From the NCBI GenBank assembly GCA_014190235.1, contig BJGC01000013.1, positions 1 through 49,837 on the forward strand: a DNA stretch of 49,837 nucleotides, in the 5' to 3' direction. Positions 7,650 to 15,669 of this stretch are shown here, piece by piece (within the stretch, counting starts at the first letter, position 1; the number at the start of each line of letters is the position of its first letter). The notes below the pieces were generated by a model. The model made no database searches. It was given only the letters and a program-made list of their open reading frames with translations, and was not told where the DNA came from. Position numbers and translations under genes: made by a program. The DNA is from Actinomycetes bacterium (GTDB lineage Bacteria; Actinomycetota; Acidimicrobiia; Acidimicrobiales; Ilumatobacteraceae).

Positions 7650-8507
7650 ATGGCCAACGCTCATGGGGATATTCCACCACGCGCACACGACGGCCCACGC
7701 GCCATTCTTGTGACTGGAGCAAGTCGTGGCATCGGACGTGCAACGGCTCTTGCACTTGCAGCACAGGGACACAACTTAATCTTGACTGCACGATCGGTAG
7801 ATGGTGGGTTGCAATACCAAGGCACGTCAATTCATGATGACCTAATCGGCGAAATATTCTCTGGTTCGGTGAACGAGGTTGCCGAGCAGTGTCGCTCACA
7901 TGGCGTTCGCGTTGAGACTGTTGCAATGAATCTGACAGACGAATCAAGCGTGCAGGCTGCTGCTGAGCATGCTTTGACAAAGTTTGGTTCTGTTGACACC
8001 ATCGTCTCGAATGCCATTTATCAAGGCCCAGGTATTAATGATCGCTTTGATGATCTTCCGATCGACACTTTGCGACGCGTTATCGAAGCAGATGCTGTTG
8101 CGCCATTGGTGCTGCTCAAAACTCTGTTGCCATCAATGCTGGCAAGTGGTCGCGGTGTGTACGTGCATGTCACTTCTGGAACCGCAACACTCGTGCCGCG
8201 TTATCCCGCAGGTCAAGGTGGATGGGGTTTGGCATATGCGATGGCCAAGGGTTCTGCGCATCGCATCGCAGGTATTTTGCAGGTGGAGTACCAACAACAT
8301 GGATTCCGAGCCCACAATCTCAACCCGGGTCATGTCACCACAGACGCGATGATCGCGCGCTCACAAAAAACCGGACAGGTTGCGACTGGCCAGTCGCCAG
8401 AGATCGCGGCGCATGCAATCGCATGGTTGATTGCTGGCAGTGACGCTGCAATTGCGCTTGGTGGTCAAGAGTCAATCGCCCGCGACATTGCGCGGGATGC
8501 GATGTAA
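7650..8507 (+). CDS. SDR-family oxidoreductase
   Basis: A 285-residue short-chain dehydrogenase. The loop TGASRGIG is at about 22-29, the catalytic pair in LAYAMAKGSAHRIAG (~195-199), and a Ser/Thr-rich strand VHVTSGTATL before it. A longer-than-usual segment after the second strand (about residues 50-70) precedes the NAxYxGPG region, which replaces the usual NNAG (here SNAIYQGPG). The substrate is unknown. ATG 7650 is chosen because the -10 box TACTGT lies seven bases upstream; upstream in-frame starts run into the divergent SDR gene. It stands alone and converges with the 8514-9290 gene across six bases. Confidence 0.8.
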   Translation: MANAHGDIPPRAHDGPRAILVTGASRGIGRATALALAAQGHNLILTARSVDGGLQYQGTSIHDDLIGEIFSGSVNEVAEQCRSHGVRVETVAMNLTDESSVQAAAEHALTKFGSVDTIVSNAIYQGPGINDRFDDLPIDTLRRVIEADAVAPLVLLKTLLPSMLASGRGVYVHVTSGTATLVPRYPAGQGGWGLAYAMAKGSAHRIAGILQVEYQQHGFRAHNLNPGHVTTDAMIARSQKTGQVATGQSPEIAAHAIAWLIAGSDAAIALGGQESIARDIARDAM

Positions 8508-8513
8508 CAATCG

Positions 8514-9290
8514 TTAAGGCTCCCAGCCATTCTCTGTTTTGCGCCAACCACGTGCTGCGTCGCTACCGCCGTCGACATGGATAGTGGTGCCGGTAATAAA
8601 ACTTGATGCACTCGATGCCAAAAATACAGCCGCGCCTGCGATGTCATCTGCGCTACCCCACCCCAGCGCCAAAGTGGCACCATAATCACGATCACCAACA
8701 AGCAATGTTTCGTCACCCGGAGTATGCATCGCATCTGGGGCGAGCGTGTTGACCCGAATATTGCGCGGACTCAATTCAAGGGCAAGCGTGCGACTGATGT
8801 GTTCTACGGCAGCCTTCATGGCGCCATAAATACCGAAGCCTGGAGCGGCGCGGTATGCCTCAACTGACGTGACATTGATGATCGAGCCACCATGTGACAT
8901 TTTTGGAACGCAGGCGCGAATAAAATTAGTGACACTTGTGAAGTTTTCATCAATGACAGAACGCTGGCCCTTGTCGTTCACGTCAAGAACCCACGAATAA
9001 AACGTTCCGCCAGCATTATTGACAAGCACATCAATGCGGGGCAGATCAGCAACCCACGCATTGACTGCGTCTGTGTCACGCACATCAAGAACAGCTGTGA
9101 CACACGATGCACCGAGATCACGAATACGTCGAGCAACGCTTTCCATGTTGTCTGCATCACGATCACAAATAAAAACGGATGCACCAAAGTTTGCATACGC
9201 CAACGCAATGGCCTCGCCAAGACCTTTAGCGGCACCCGTGACGATGACATTTTTGCCGTCTAGTCGAAACGCATCTTTTGCTAGCACCAT
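8514..9290 (-). CDS. SDR-family oxidoreductase
   Basis: A 258-residue classical SDR. TGAAKGLG is at 18-25, NNAGG at about 93-97, a serine in INVTSVEA, the catalytic pair in YGAMKAAVEH, and a C-terminal TGTTIHVDGG cap. Start ATG 9290 lies one base after the stop of the upstream enoyl-CoA hydratase (TGACATG), so the two are translationally coupled. A 3-hydroxyacyl-CoA dehydrogenation after the hydratase step is the simplest inference. Longer in-frame starts would run through the hydratase gene and are rejected. Confidence 0.8.
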   Translation of the reverse strand: MVLAKDAFRLDGKNVIVTGAAKGLGEAIALAYANFGASVFICDRDADNMESVARRIRDLGASCVTAVLDVRDTDAVNAWVADLPRIDVLVNNAGGTFYSWVLDVNDKGQRSVIDENFTSVTNFIRACVPKMSHGGSIINVTSVEAYRAAPGFGIYGAMKAAVEHISRTLALELSPRNIRVNTLAPDAMHTPGDETLLVGDRDYGATLALGWGSADDIAGAAVFLASSASSFITGTTIHVDGGSDAARGWRKTENGWEP

Positions 9291-9291
9291 G

Positions 9292-10086
9292 TCAGCGAGC
9301 CTTCCATTCAATGCGTTTGCCGCTTGTGAACATTGCTTGACCTTCGGCCACTGCTTCGGGAGTGTTGCCCAATACAACGAGGTGAGGTGCTGTAGCCAAT
9401 GCTTGGGCACGAGCCATGTTGCGCGCTGCCCACAACGCGCGCAATGTGCCCTGCACTGCAGCCGCTGGTTGTGATGCGATGGCGCTAGCGATTCGGCTGG
9501 CGGTTTCGTGCAACTGCTCCATTGGAACAACGTCTTGAACAAACCCCACCTCGTAGGCACGTTTGGCAGTGAGGCGTTCGTGGTTTCCCATAAGCGCAAT
9601 GCGAGTGAGTTCGCCCCATGGCAATTGTCCGTACAACAAGATCGGTTCAAACGCGGCAGTCATGCCATATGTGGTGTGCGGGTCAAAAAAAGTTGCGTGA
9701 TCCGCGGCCACAATGGTCTCGACTTCTCCGAGCAAATAAAACGCACCGCCACATGCCATGCCGTTGACGGCTGCGACAACGGGTTTCCATAAGTTTGCCG
9801 ACTTTGGTCCGAGGCGCAAGCCTGGGTCATTGATTGTCATTGGGCCATTGGGTTGGGGTACGTCCCATGTGCGATCGATGCCCGTGCAAAATGCTTTGTC
9901 GCCAGCACCAGTCAACACGATGGCACGCACAGATTTGTCGGCGCCGAGGCGGTGCCAGGCATCTTCGATCTCGTCCACGAGGGTCTCGTTAAAGGAGTTG
10001 TGGGCGGCAGGTCGATTGAGCGTCACCCAGCCGACCGCACCATCTGTCTCGTAGCCAATTGTGGTGTAGGCGTTGTCTGTTGCCAT
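9292..10086 (-). CDS. Enoyl-CoA hydratase/isomerase family protein
   Basis: A 264-residue crotonase-fold protein. GDKAFCTGIDRTWD at about 63-75 and NGMACGGAF at 108-116 form the oxyanion hole. The usual active-site stretch is replaced by FFDPHTTYGMTAAFEP (133-148), which lacks glutamates at the two canonical places, so its exact reaction is uncertain; some crotonases use Tyr or Asp here. It is the first gene of a two-gene minus operon, divergent from the amidohydrolase at 10216. The 129-base gap holds an operator and a tandem GACAGAT array in its likely 5' leader. Confidence 0.78.
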   Translation of the reverse strand: MATDNAYTTIGYETDGAVGWVTLNRPAAHNSFNETLVDEIEDAWHRLGADKSVRAIVLTGAGDKAFCTGIDRTWDVPQPNGPMTINDPGLRLGPKSANLWKPVVAAVNGMACGGAFYLLGEVETIVAADHATFFDPHTTYGMTAAFEPILLYGQLPWGELTRIALMGNHERLTAKRAYEVGFVQDVVPMEQLHETASRIASAIASQPAAAVQGTLRALWAARNMARAQALATAPHLVVLGNTPEAVAEGQAMFTSGKRIEWKAR

Positions 10087-10100
10087 CTGCGTCTTTCTGG

Positions 10101-10127
10101 ATCTGTCTGGATCTGTCGTAATCTGTC
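10101..10127 (-). repeat. Three GACAGAT direct repeats at exact 10-bp period
   Basis: ATCTGTC (plus strand; GACAGAT on the transcribed minus strand) occurs at 10101, 10111 and 10121, one helical turn apart. The array lies between the start of the enoyl-CoA hydratase gene (10086) and its likely -10 region. The unit resembles half of the operator family (CTGACAGA), so it may bind the same or a related regulator; this is inference. Confidence 0.5.
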
Positions 10128-10175
10128 GCTCTGCTTAAAATGCCCTGAATGGTCTGTGGGTCTTATGTTACTTAC

Positions 10176-10196
10176 GATCTGACAGACCGTCAGAAA
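10176..10196. promoter_or_regulatory. Inverted-repeat operator S1
   Basis: Arms CTGAC (10179-10183) and GTCAG (10189-10193) are spaced ten bases start to start, with AGACC between and AAA after. It is one of five matching sites in the window. TACAGT (10204-10209) then six bases leads to the ATG at 10216 on plus. TAACAT (10170-10165) is a candidate -10 on minus. The site therefore covers the -35 zone of both divergent promoters, as expected for a repressor operator. Confidence 0.7.
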
Positions 10197-10203
10197 CTAA
10201 TGC

Positions 10204-10209
10204 TACAGT
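10204..10209 (+). promoter_or_regulatory. Candidate leaderless -10 box for the 10216 operon
   Basis: TACAGT is followed by six bases (CCCCCT) and the ATG at 10216. No Shine-Dalgarno sequence is possible in that space, so a leaderless transcript is likely. Operator S1 lies immediately upstream. Confidence 0.45.
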
Positions 10210-10215
10210 CCCCCT

Positions 10216-11424
10216 ATGCGCGAATTACCTAAAATCATTTCCGTTGACGACCATGTCATTGAACCCGCCACCGTGTGGACAGACCGTATCCCAAAAAAAT
10301 ACCAAGATGTGGCACCACGCATTGAGCGACGCACCGTCAAAGAGATGTCCTTCATCGGCGGAAAGTTCACCGCTATTCCTGGCGACAAGGGCGACAAGGG
10401 CGAAATGGTGGACTGGTGGTTTTATGAAGACCTCCGTCGTCCACTGACTCGTCTTGACACTGCTGTGGGTTTTGATCGCGATGACATCACGCTCAAAGGA
10501 ATCACCTACGACACGATGCGACCTGGTTCGTACCTAATTAAGGATCGTCTCGAAGACATGGACGTCAATGGCATCGAAGCTTCACTGTGCTTCCCTACTT
10601 TCCCGCGGTTTTGCGGACAGACCTTTACAGAGGCAAGCGATAAAGATTTAGCCACGCTGTGTGTGCAGGCGTACAACGACTGGATGATCGAAGACTGGTG
10701 CGGGAACTCTGGTGGCCGCTTGCTGCCGCTCACAATCGTGCAACTCTGGGATCCGGTGGCAGCCGCAAAAGAAGTTCGACGAAATGCTGATCGTGGTTGT
10801 CACGCAGTGTGTTTTAGTGAGATCCCTGCCAATTTAGGATTGCCAAGTATTCATGATGAAAACGGATACTGGATGCCGTTCTTTGAAGCCTGCAACGACA
10901 CCGGCACAACCATCAACATGCATATTGGTTCTGGCTCAAAAATGCCAAGCACATCACCCGATGCGCCGGCTGCTGTTGGATCAGTGCTGACATTTGCAAA
11001 CTGTTGTTTCAGCATGGTGGATTGGCTGATGAGCGGATTGTTCACTCCATTTCCTGATTTGAAAATTGCGTATAGCGAAGGACAAATCGGATGGATTCCG
11101 TACATTCTGGAGCGTGCTGACACGGTCTGGCGCGAAAATCGCGGATGGGGTGGCGTCGCAGACAAAGTCTTTGAGTTGCCAAGTGACCTGTTTAAGAAGC
11201 ATGTCTACGGTTGCTTTTTTGATGATGCGTTTGGTCTAAAAAACATCGAGTCCATCGGCGTCGACAATGTGACATACGAAAGCGATTATCCACATAGCGA
11301 TAGCACATGGCCTCACACTGCCAAGTTGGCCGCCGAACAAACTGCAGACTTATCAGATGAAGTGATGTACAAAGTCTTGCGTGGCAATGCCATCAAGATG
11401 CTGGGCATCACACATCTGTCCTGA
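10216..11424 (+). CDS. ACMSD-like amidohydrolase (amidohydrolase 2 family)
   Basis: A 402-residue TIM-barrel metal-dependent hydrolase or decarboxylase. The opening IISVDDHVIEP carries His13 and Glu16 (HxxE instead of HxH). Further ligand candidates are NMHIGSGS in mid protein, the conserved YSEGQIGWIPYILERAD, and ESDYPHSDSTWP near the C terminus. It is a close paralogue of the product of 26675-27913 and related to that of 29603-30802. It heads a six-gene plus operon with FadD3-type ligase, alcohol dehydrogenase, two ligases and SDR, under operator S1. Its stop overlaps the ligase start as TGATG. The reaction is unknown; family members act on carboxylated or hydrated ring-cleavage intermediates. 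Confidence 0.85.
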   Translation: MRELPKIISVDDHVIEPATVWTDRIPKKYQDVAPRIERRTVKEMSFIGGKFTAIPGDKGDKGEMVDWWFYEDLRRPLTRLDTAVGFDRDDITLKGITYDTMRPGSYLIKDRLEDMDVNGIEASLCFPTFPRFCGQTFTEASDKDLATLCVQAYNDWMIEDWCGNSGGRLLPLTIVQLWDPVAAAKEVRRNADRGCHAVCFSEIPANLGLPSIHDENGYWMPFFEACNDTGTTINMHIGSGSKMPSTSPDAPAAVGSVLTFANCCFSMVDWLMSGLFTPFPDLKIAYSEGQIGWIPYILERADTVWRENRGWGGVADKVFELPSDLFKKHVYGCFFDDAFGLKNIESIGVDNVTYESDYPHSDSTWPHTAKLAAEQTADLSDEVMYKVLRGNAIKMLGITHLS

Positions 11425-13007
11425 TGCGCGCTGATCTCAAACACGGCACCATTGCCCAATTAGTGCGCAATTGCGCGACACAGTACGCCGATGTTGAGGC
11501 CTTGGTCGATGGCGATATCCGTCTGGGCTACCCAGAATTTGTTGAAGAAGTTCAGCGCAGCGCCCGAGCCTTTATGGCCGCAGGACTCACTCGCGGTGAT
11601 CGCGTCGCTATGTGGGCACCAAATATTCATGAGTGGGTGATTGCTGCTCTTGGTGCACTCACTGCTGGCGGGGTGATTGTGCCGCTCAACACCCGCTTTA
11701 AGGGTGAAGAAGCAGCGTATGTCTTGTCTCGCAGTCGCGCCCGATTCTTGTGCTGTGTCAATGGCTTTCTTGGCAACGAATACGTGTCGATGCTTCGCGC
11801 TGCTGACACCAGTGTCCCCGATCTCGCAACCATTGTGGTGCTCCGCGGAGATACGCCCGATAACACGGTGTCGTGGACTCACTTTTTGTCAGCGGCAAAC
11901 ACAGTGTCAACGACGCAATTAGACGAACGTGTCGCAAGCATTTCTGCAAGCGATCTCTCTGACATTATTTTTACAAGTGGCACTACGGGTCGCCCTAAAG
12001 GCGTAACGACAACACACGCACAAAATCTCCGCGTGTTCGAAGACTGGGCCTCCATCATTGGACTCGTTCAAGGTGATCGCTACCTCATTGTGAATCCGTT
12101 CTTTCATACGTTTGGATACAAGGCCGGAATCATTGCATCACTTCTAAAGGGTGCAACCATAATTCCCGAAGCAATCTTTGATGTTCCGGCAGTACTGCAA
12201 CATGTCAGCGAGGAAAAAGTGACGATGTTGCCAGGTCCGCCGACACTGTATTTATCTATTCTCAACCACCCAGATCGAGATAAGTTTGATTTGAGTTCGC
12301 TGCGTCTCGCAGTGACAGGTGCTGCGGCCGTGCCAGTTGAGATGATTAAGCGAATGCGCGAAGAACTTACTTTCAAAACAATAATCACTGGTTATGGACT
12401 CACTGAATCCACTGGGACTATCAGCATGTGTCGGCCCGAAGATGATCCTGAGATCATCTCAACCACAAGCGGCAGAGCAATTCACGATGTCGAAATTCGT
12501 ATCGTTGATGACGACAACCTTGAAGTACCCCGCGGCACTGCTGGAGAAATTGTTGCTCGTGGATACAACGTGATGAGTGGTTACTACGAAGATCCTGTTG
12601 CCACGGCCGAAGCAATCGATTCAGATGGTTGGCTTCATACAGGTGATATCGGAGTGATGAACGCTGATGGTTACATCGACATCACCGATCGCAAAAAAGA
12701 TATGTTCATCGTGGGTGGATTCAATGCATACCCAGCCGAAATCGAAAACTCATTGCTTGGCCACGCCTCAATCGCGCAGGCGGCCGTCGTCGGCGTGCCA
12801 GACGAACGCCAGGGTGAGGTCGGATGGGCTTTCGTGGTGGCACGAACAGGTGTAACAATTGACCCAGATGGTCTGATTTCTTGGTGCCGTGAACGCATGG
12901 CCAACTACAAGGTGCCCCGGCGCATCGTGGTTGTCGATGCCTTGCCCACTAACCCAAGCGGCAAAGTTCTCAAGTACGAACTACGTGCTCGAGCGGCAAC
13001 TATGTAA
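11424..13007 (+). CDS. fadD3: FadD3-type acyl-CoA ligase (HIP-CoA ligase-like)
   Basis: A 527-residue ANL-family ligase. The P-loop IIFTSGTTGRPKGV is at 181-194, ITGYGLTEST follows, then the GWLHTGDIG motif, the hinge ITDRKKDMFIVGGFNAYPAEIEN and catalytic Lys514 in NPSGKVLKYELR. The run VNPFFHTFGYKAGIIASLLKGATIIP...LPGPPTLYLSIL...FDLSSLRLAVTGAAAVPVEMI matches mycobacterial FadD3 closely as I recall it. FadD3 couples CoA to HIP, the propionate-bearing C/D-ring remnant of steroids. It is coupled to the upstream amidohydrolase by a one-base stop/start overlap. Confidence 0.85.
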   Translation: MRADLKHGTIAQLVRNCATQYADVEALVDGDIRLGYPEFVEEVQRSARAFMAAGLTRGDRVAMWAPNIHEWVIAALGALTAGGVIVPLNTRFKGEEAAYVLSRSRARFLCCVNGFLGNEYVSMLRAADTSVPDLATIVVLRGDTPDNTVSWTHFLSAANTVSTTQLDERVASISASDLSDIIFTSGTTGRPKGVTTTHAQNLRVFEDWASIIGLVQGDRYLIVNPFFHTFGYKAGIIASLLKGATIIPEAIFDVPAVLQHVSEEKVTMLPGPPTLYLSILNHPDRDKFDLSSLRLAVTGAAAVPVEMIKRMREELTFKTIITGYGLTESTGTISMCRPEDDPEIISTTSGRAIHDVEIRIVDDDNLEVPRGTAGEIVARGYNVMSGYYEDPVATAEAIDSDGWLHTGDIGVMNADGYIDITDRKKDMFIVGGFNAYPAEIENSLLGHASIAQAAVVGVPDERQGEVGWAFVVARTGVTIDPDGLISWCRERMANYKVPRRIVVVDALPTNPSGKVLKYELRARAATM

Positions 13008-13059
13008 TACGGGCCTTACTGCCTACACTTCTACACACTGACAAATATCGGGGGACATT

Positions 13060-14166
13060 ATGCGCGGAATCATTTACGACGGAACCACGTCACAACTAGT
13101 TGAGGGAATCCAAGTTCGCGATCCTGGACCGCGCGAAGTCATCGTTGAAATCGGGGCAGCGGGTCTTTGTCATAGCGACGTCAGTTACATGAGCGGCCTC
13201 TACCCTGTTCCGTCACCAGGTGTGTGTGGCCACGAAGGAGCCGGAATCGTCACGACGGTCGGCAATGCCGTCACGCATGTGAAACCAGGAGACCATGTCA
13301 TTATTGCCACCCTGTCTTCGTGCGGAATGTGTGAGTACTGTGCGTCCGGACGCCCAACGGCGTGTCGGGCAACTCTTGCCAACTGGAGCCAGCCGTTCAC
13401 CTTTGAAGGAAACCCAATATTTAATTTTGCAGCGACGAGCGCCTTTGTTGAGCGCACGCTCGTGCGTGATGTGCAGTGTGTCAAGATTCCCAATGATGTG
13501 CCGTTGTCCTCCGCGGCCATTGTTGGTTGTGGTGTCGTTACCGGAATGGGTGCTGTTTTCAACAGAGCAAATGTTCAGCGTGGACAAAGTGCAGCAGTCT
13601 TTGGTGTTGGAGGGGTTGGACTCAATGTCATCCAGGCGCTGCGTGTTCAGGGTGCAACCACAATCATCGCGATCGATACTGTGCCCGAAAAAGAATCAAT
13701 CGCCCGAAAATTTGGAGCAACCCACTTTATTGACGGCAAGCGCGAGGACATTGTTGACGCAATTGCTCAAATCTGCCCATCAAGTGCCACTGCACCACGT
13801 GGTGCATTTAACTCTGGCGGCGTGAATTGGGCATTTGATTGTGTTGCTCATCCAACCGTTACATGGAATGCGCTTGAATCACTGGATTGGGAAGGAACGG
13901 TTGTCGTCATCGGTGTGTCATCACAAACGGCAGAGTTCAAAGGTCTCTATGGTCGCCTCACTCAGGTCGATAGAGGCATCATCGGTTGTCGCTATGGCTC
14001 AATCTCGCCACATCGTGATATCCCACGGATTATAGAAATGTACCGTCGTGGCGACGTGCTACTTGATGAACTTGTCACCGCGGTTCATCCAATTGAAAAG
14101 TGGCGAGACGCAGTTCATGAGATGGAAACTGGAGCAGTTGCTCGTGGCGTTTTGTCGTTTCAGTAA
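13060..14166 (+). CDS. Zinc-dependent alcohol dehydrogenase (MDR family)
   Basis: A 368-residue medium-chain dehydrogenase. Catalytic zinc ligands are GLCHSD (Cys) and GHEGAG (His-Glu). The complete structural zinc motif is CGMCEYCASGRPTAC. The NAD(P) fold starts at VFGVGGVGLNVIQALR, with AIDT at the end of the second strand, suggesting NAD preference. Overall it resembles mycobacterial AdhD / class III-like enzymes. The start at 13060 has GGGGGA four to five bases upstream. The likely role is oxidation of an alcohol, possibly the terminal side-chain alcohol of a sterol, to aldehyde. The 52-base gap before it is the largest inside this operon, and an internal promoter is possible but not evident. 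Confidence 0.85.
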   Translation: MRGIIYDGTTSQLVEGIQVRDPGPREVIVEIGAAGLCHSDVSYMSGLYPVPSPGVCGHEGAGIVTTVGNAVTHVKPGDHVIIATLSSCGMCEYCASGRPTACRATLANWSQPFTFEGNPIFNFAATSAFVERTLVRDVQCVKIPNDVPLSSAAIVGCGVVTGMGAVFNRANVQRGQSAAVFGVGGVGLNVIQALRVQGATTIIAIDTVPEKESIARKFGATHFIDGKREDIVDAIAQICPSSATAPRGAFNSGGVNWAFDCVAHPTVTWNALESLDWEGTVVVIGVSSQTAEFKGLYGRLTQVDRGIIGCRYGSISPHRDIPRIIEMYRRGDVLLDELVTAVHPIEKWRDAVHEMETGAVARGVLSFQ

Positions 14167-14178
14167 TTCGGTTCACAG

Positions 14179-15669
14179 ATGCAACTTCCCCCTGCCCCAT
14201 TGACAGGGAACTTCAGTTCTGTCTTAGACATCTTTGATGAGGTCATTCGAATTGCGCCGCTCCACGAAGCATTTGTTCAACCTAACCCCAACGGACCAAC
14301 ACGTCGATTGAGTTTTGTTGACTGGGCGGCGCAGGCAGACGCCTTGGCTGGTTGGTTACACGAACAGGGTGTGCGCAAGGGAGATATCGTTGGACTGCAA
14401 TTACCAAGCGGTATCGACTATGCAATTGCGTACCAAGCCATTGTTCGTGTTGGTGCAATTGCCACTGGCATAAACCCACGCCTTGGTCCTAGTGAGATTA
14501 GCCACATCATTGCACGTTGCAAACCTGTGTATGTTTTTGACGGCGCTTTGCCAGACTGCCACGGTGGAGACCCATTGCGCCGACGAGTCGCTCTTGACTC
14601 AACAGATCCGATGGCAATTGTGTGGACTGGTGGAACAACTGGTTTTCCAAAAGGCGCGTGGTTTGATCATGCTTGCCTTGAAGCAATGTCTCACGGTGCT
14701 GCACCGCTCAGCGTTATTGGTGATCGACGTTTATCACCACTCCCCTTTGCTCATATTGGGGCAATGACGCGGGTATGGGATGAGTTAATGCATCTCATTA
14801 CCACTGTGATCGTGCCGTCTCCATGGACTGCGGCCGGTGCGCTGAGCGCAATCCATTTCGAGCGCGTCACTGTCAGTCAAGGAGTCCCGACACAGTATCG
14901 AATGATGTTTGATCATCCAGACTTTGCAACGACTGATACTTCACACCTACGCATTGCCGGCATTGGGGCGGCACGTATTCCGCCCGAACTCGTGATGGAA
15001 ATGCAAGAAAAACTCAAATGTCCGGTTGTGGTGCGCTACGCCAGCACAGAAGGATGCCTAGCAACCGGAACCCGACTCGACGATGACATTGACACCATCT
15101 GTACAACGGTGGGCAGGCCAAACGGTGGAGTCAAGATTCGTATTGTTGCATCTGACGGTTCAGAATGCGCGCCTAACGAAGTCGGCACGGTGCAATTGCA
15201 CAGCCGTGCACGAATGCGCGGATACTGGAAAGACCCTGAACTTACGTCTCAATCTATTACGCCTGACGACTGGTTGATCACAGGTGATCTTGGTCGCGTC
15301 GATGCAGCTGGCAACTTGCATCTCGCTGGACGCAGCACCGAAATGTATATCCGAGGCGGCTATAACGTGTATCCAATTGAGATCGAAAACGTTCTTGGAA
15401 CGTATTCAGACATCTTGAGTGCAGCCGTTTTGGGTGCATCGGTGTCAGACAGATTAGGAGAGATCGGTGTACTTTTTGCTGTTGCCCGCCCAGGGGCAAC
15501 ACTCGAAATATCGGCCATCCGCTCCTTTGTTCAAGCGTCTTTGGCCAACTACAAGGCTCCCGATATCTTGGTGGTAGTTGCAGAACTTCCACTGACATCA
15601 CTAGGCAAAGTAGACAAGAAGCAACTACAACCAACAGCAAATCAGGAGGCCGCCCAATGGTCGCGCTAG
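14179..15669 (+). CDS. AMP-dependent acyl-CoA synthetase
   Basis: A 496-residue ANL-family ligase. The P-loop VWTGGTTGFPKGAW is at about 148-161, VRYASTEGCLATGT is a variant of the YGxTE motif, then WLITGDLGRVD, the hinge LAGRSTEMYIRGGYNVYPIEIEN and the catalytic Lys in LTSLGKVDKKQL. It is shorter than most FadD proteins through a compact N-terminal part. The substrate is unknown. It starts 12 bases after the alcohol dehydrogenase and its last 13 bases overlap the next ligase gene, so the three genes are co-transcribed. Confidence 0.82.
   Translation: MQLPPAPLTGNFSSVLDIFDEVIRIAPLHEAFVQPNPNGPTRRLSFVDWAAQADALAGWLHEQGVRKGDIVGLQLPSGIDYAIAYQAIVRVGAIATGINPRLGPSEISHIIARCKPVYVFDGALPDCHGGDPLRRRVALDSTDPMAIVWTGGTTGFPKGAWFDHACLEAMSHGAAPLSVIGDRRLSPLPFAHIGAMTRVWDELMHLITTVIVPSPWTAAGALSAIHFERVTVSQGVPTQYRMMFDHPDFATTDTSHLRIAGIGAARIPPELVMEMQEKLKCPVVVRYASTEGCLATGTRLDDDIDTICTTVGRPNGGVKIRIVASDGSECAPNEVGTVQLHSRARMRGYWKDPELTSQSITPDDWLITGDLGRVDAAGNLHLAGRSTEMYIRGGYNVYPIEIENVLGTYSDILSAAVLGASVSDRLGEIGVLFAVARPGATLEISAIRSFVQASLANYKAPDILVVVAELPLTSLGKVDKKQLQPTANQEAAQWSR

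Noticed and set aside
9290-9650. N-terminal extension of the SDR gene up to 9650
   Set aside because: It would run through the enoyl-CoA hydratase gene; SDR similarity begins at ATG 9290, one base after the hydratase stop.
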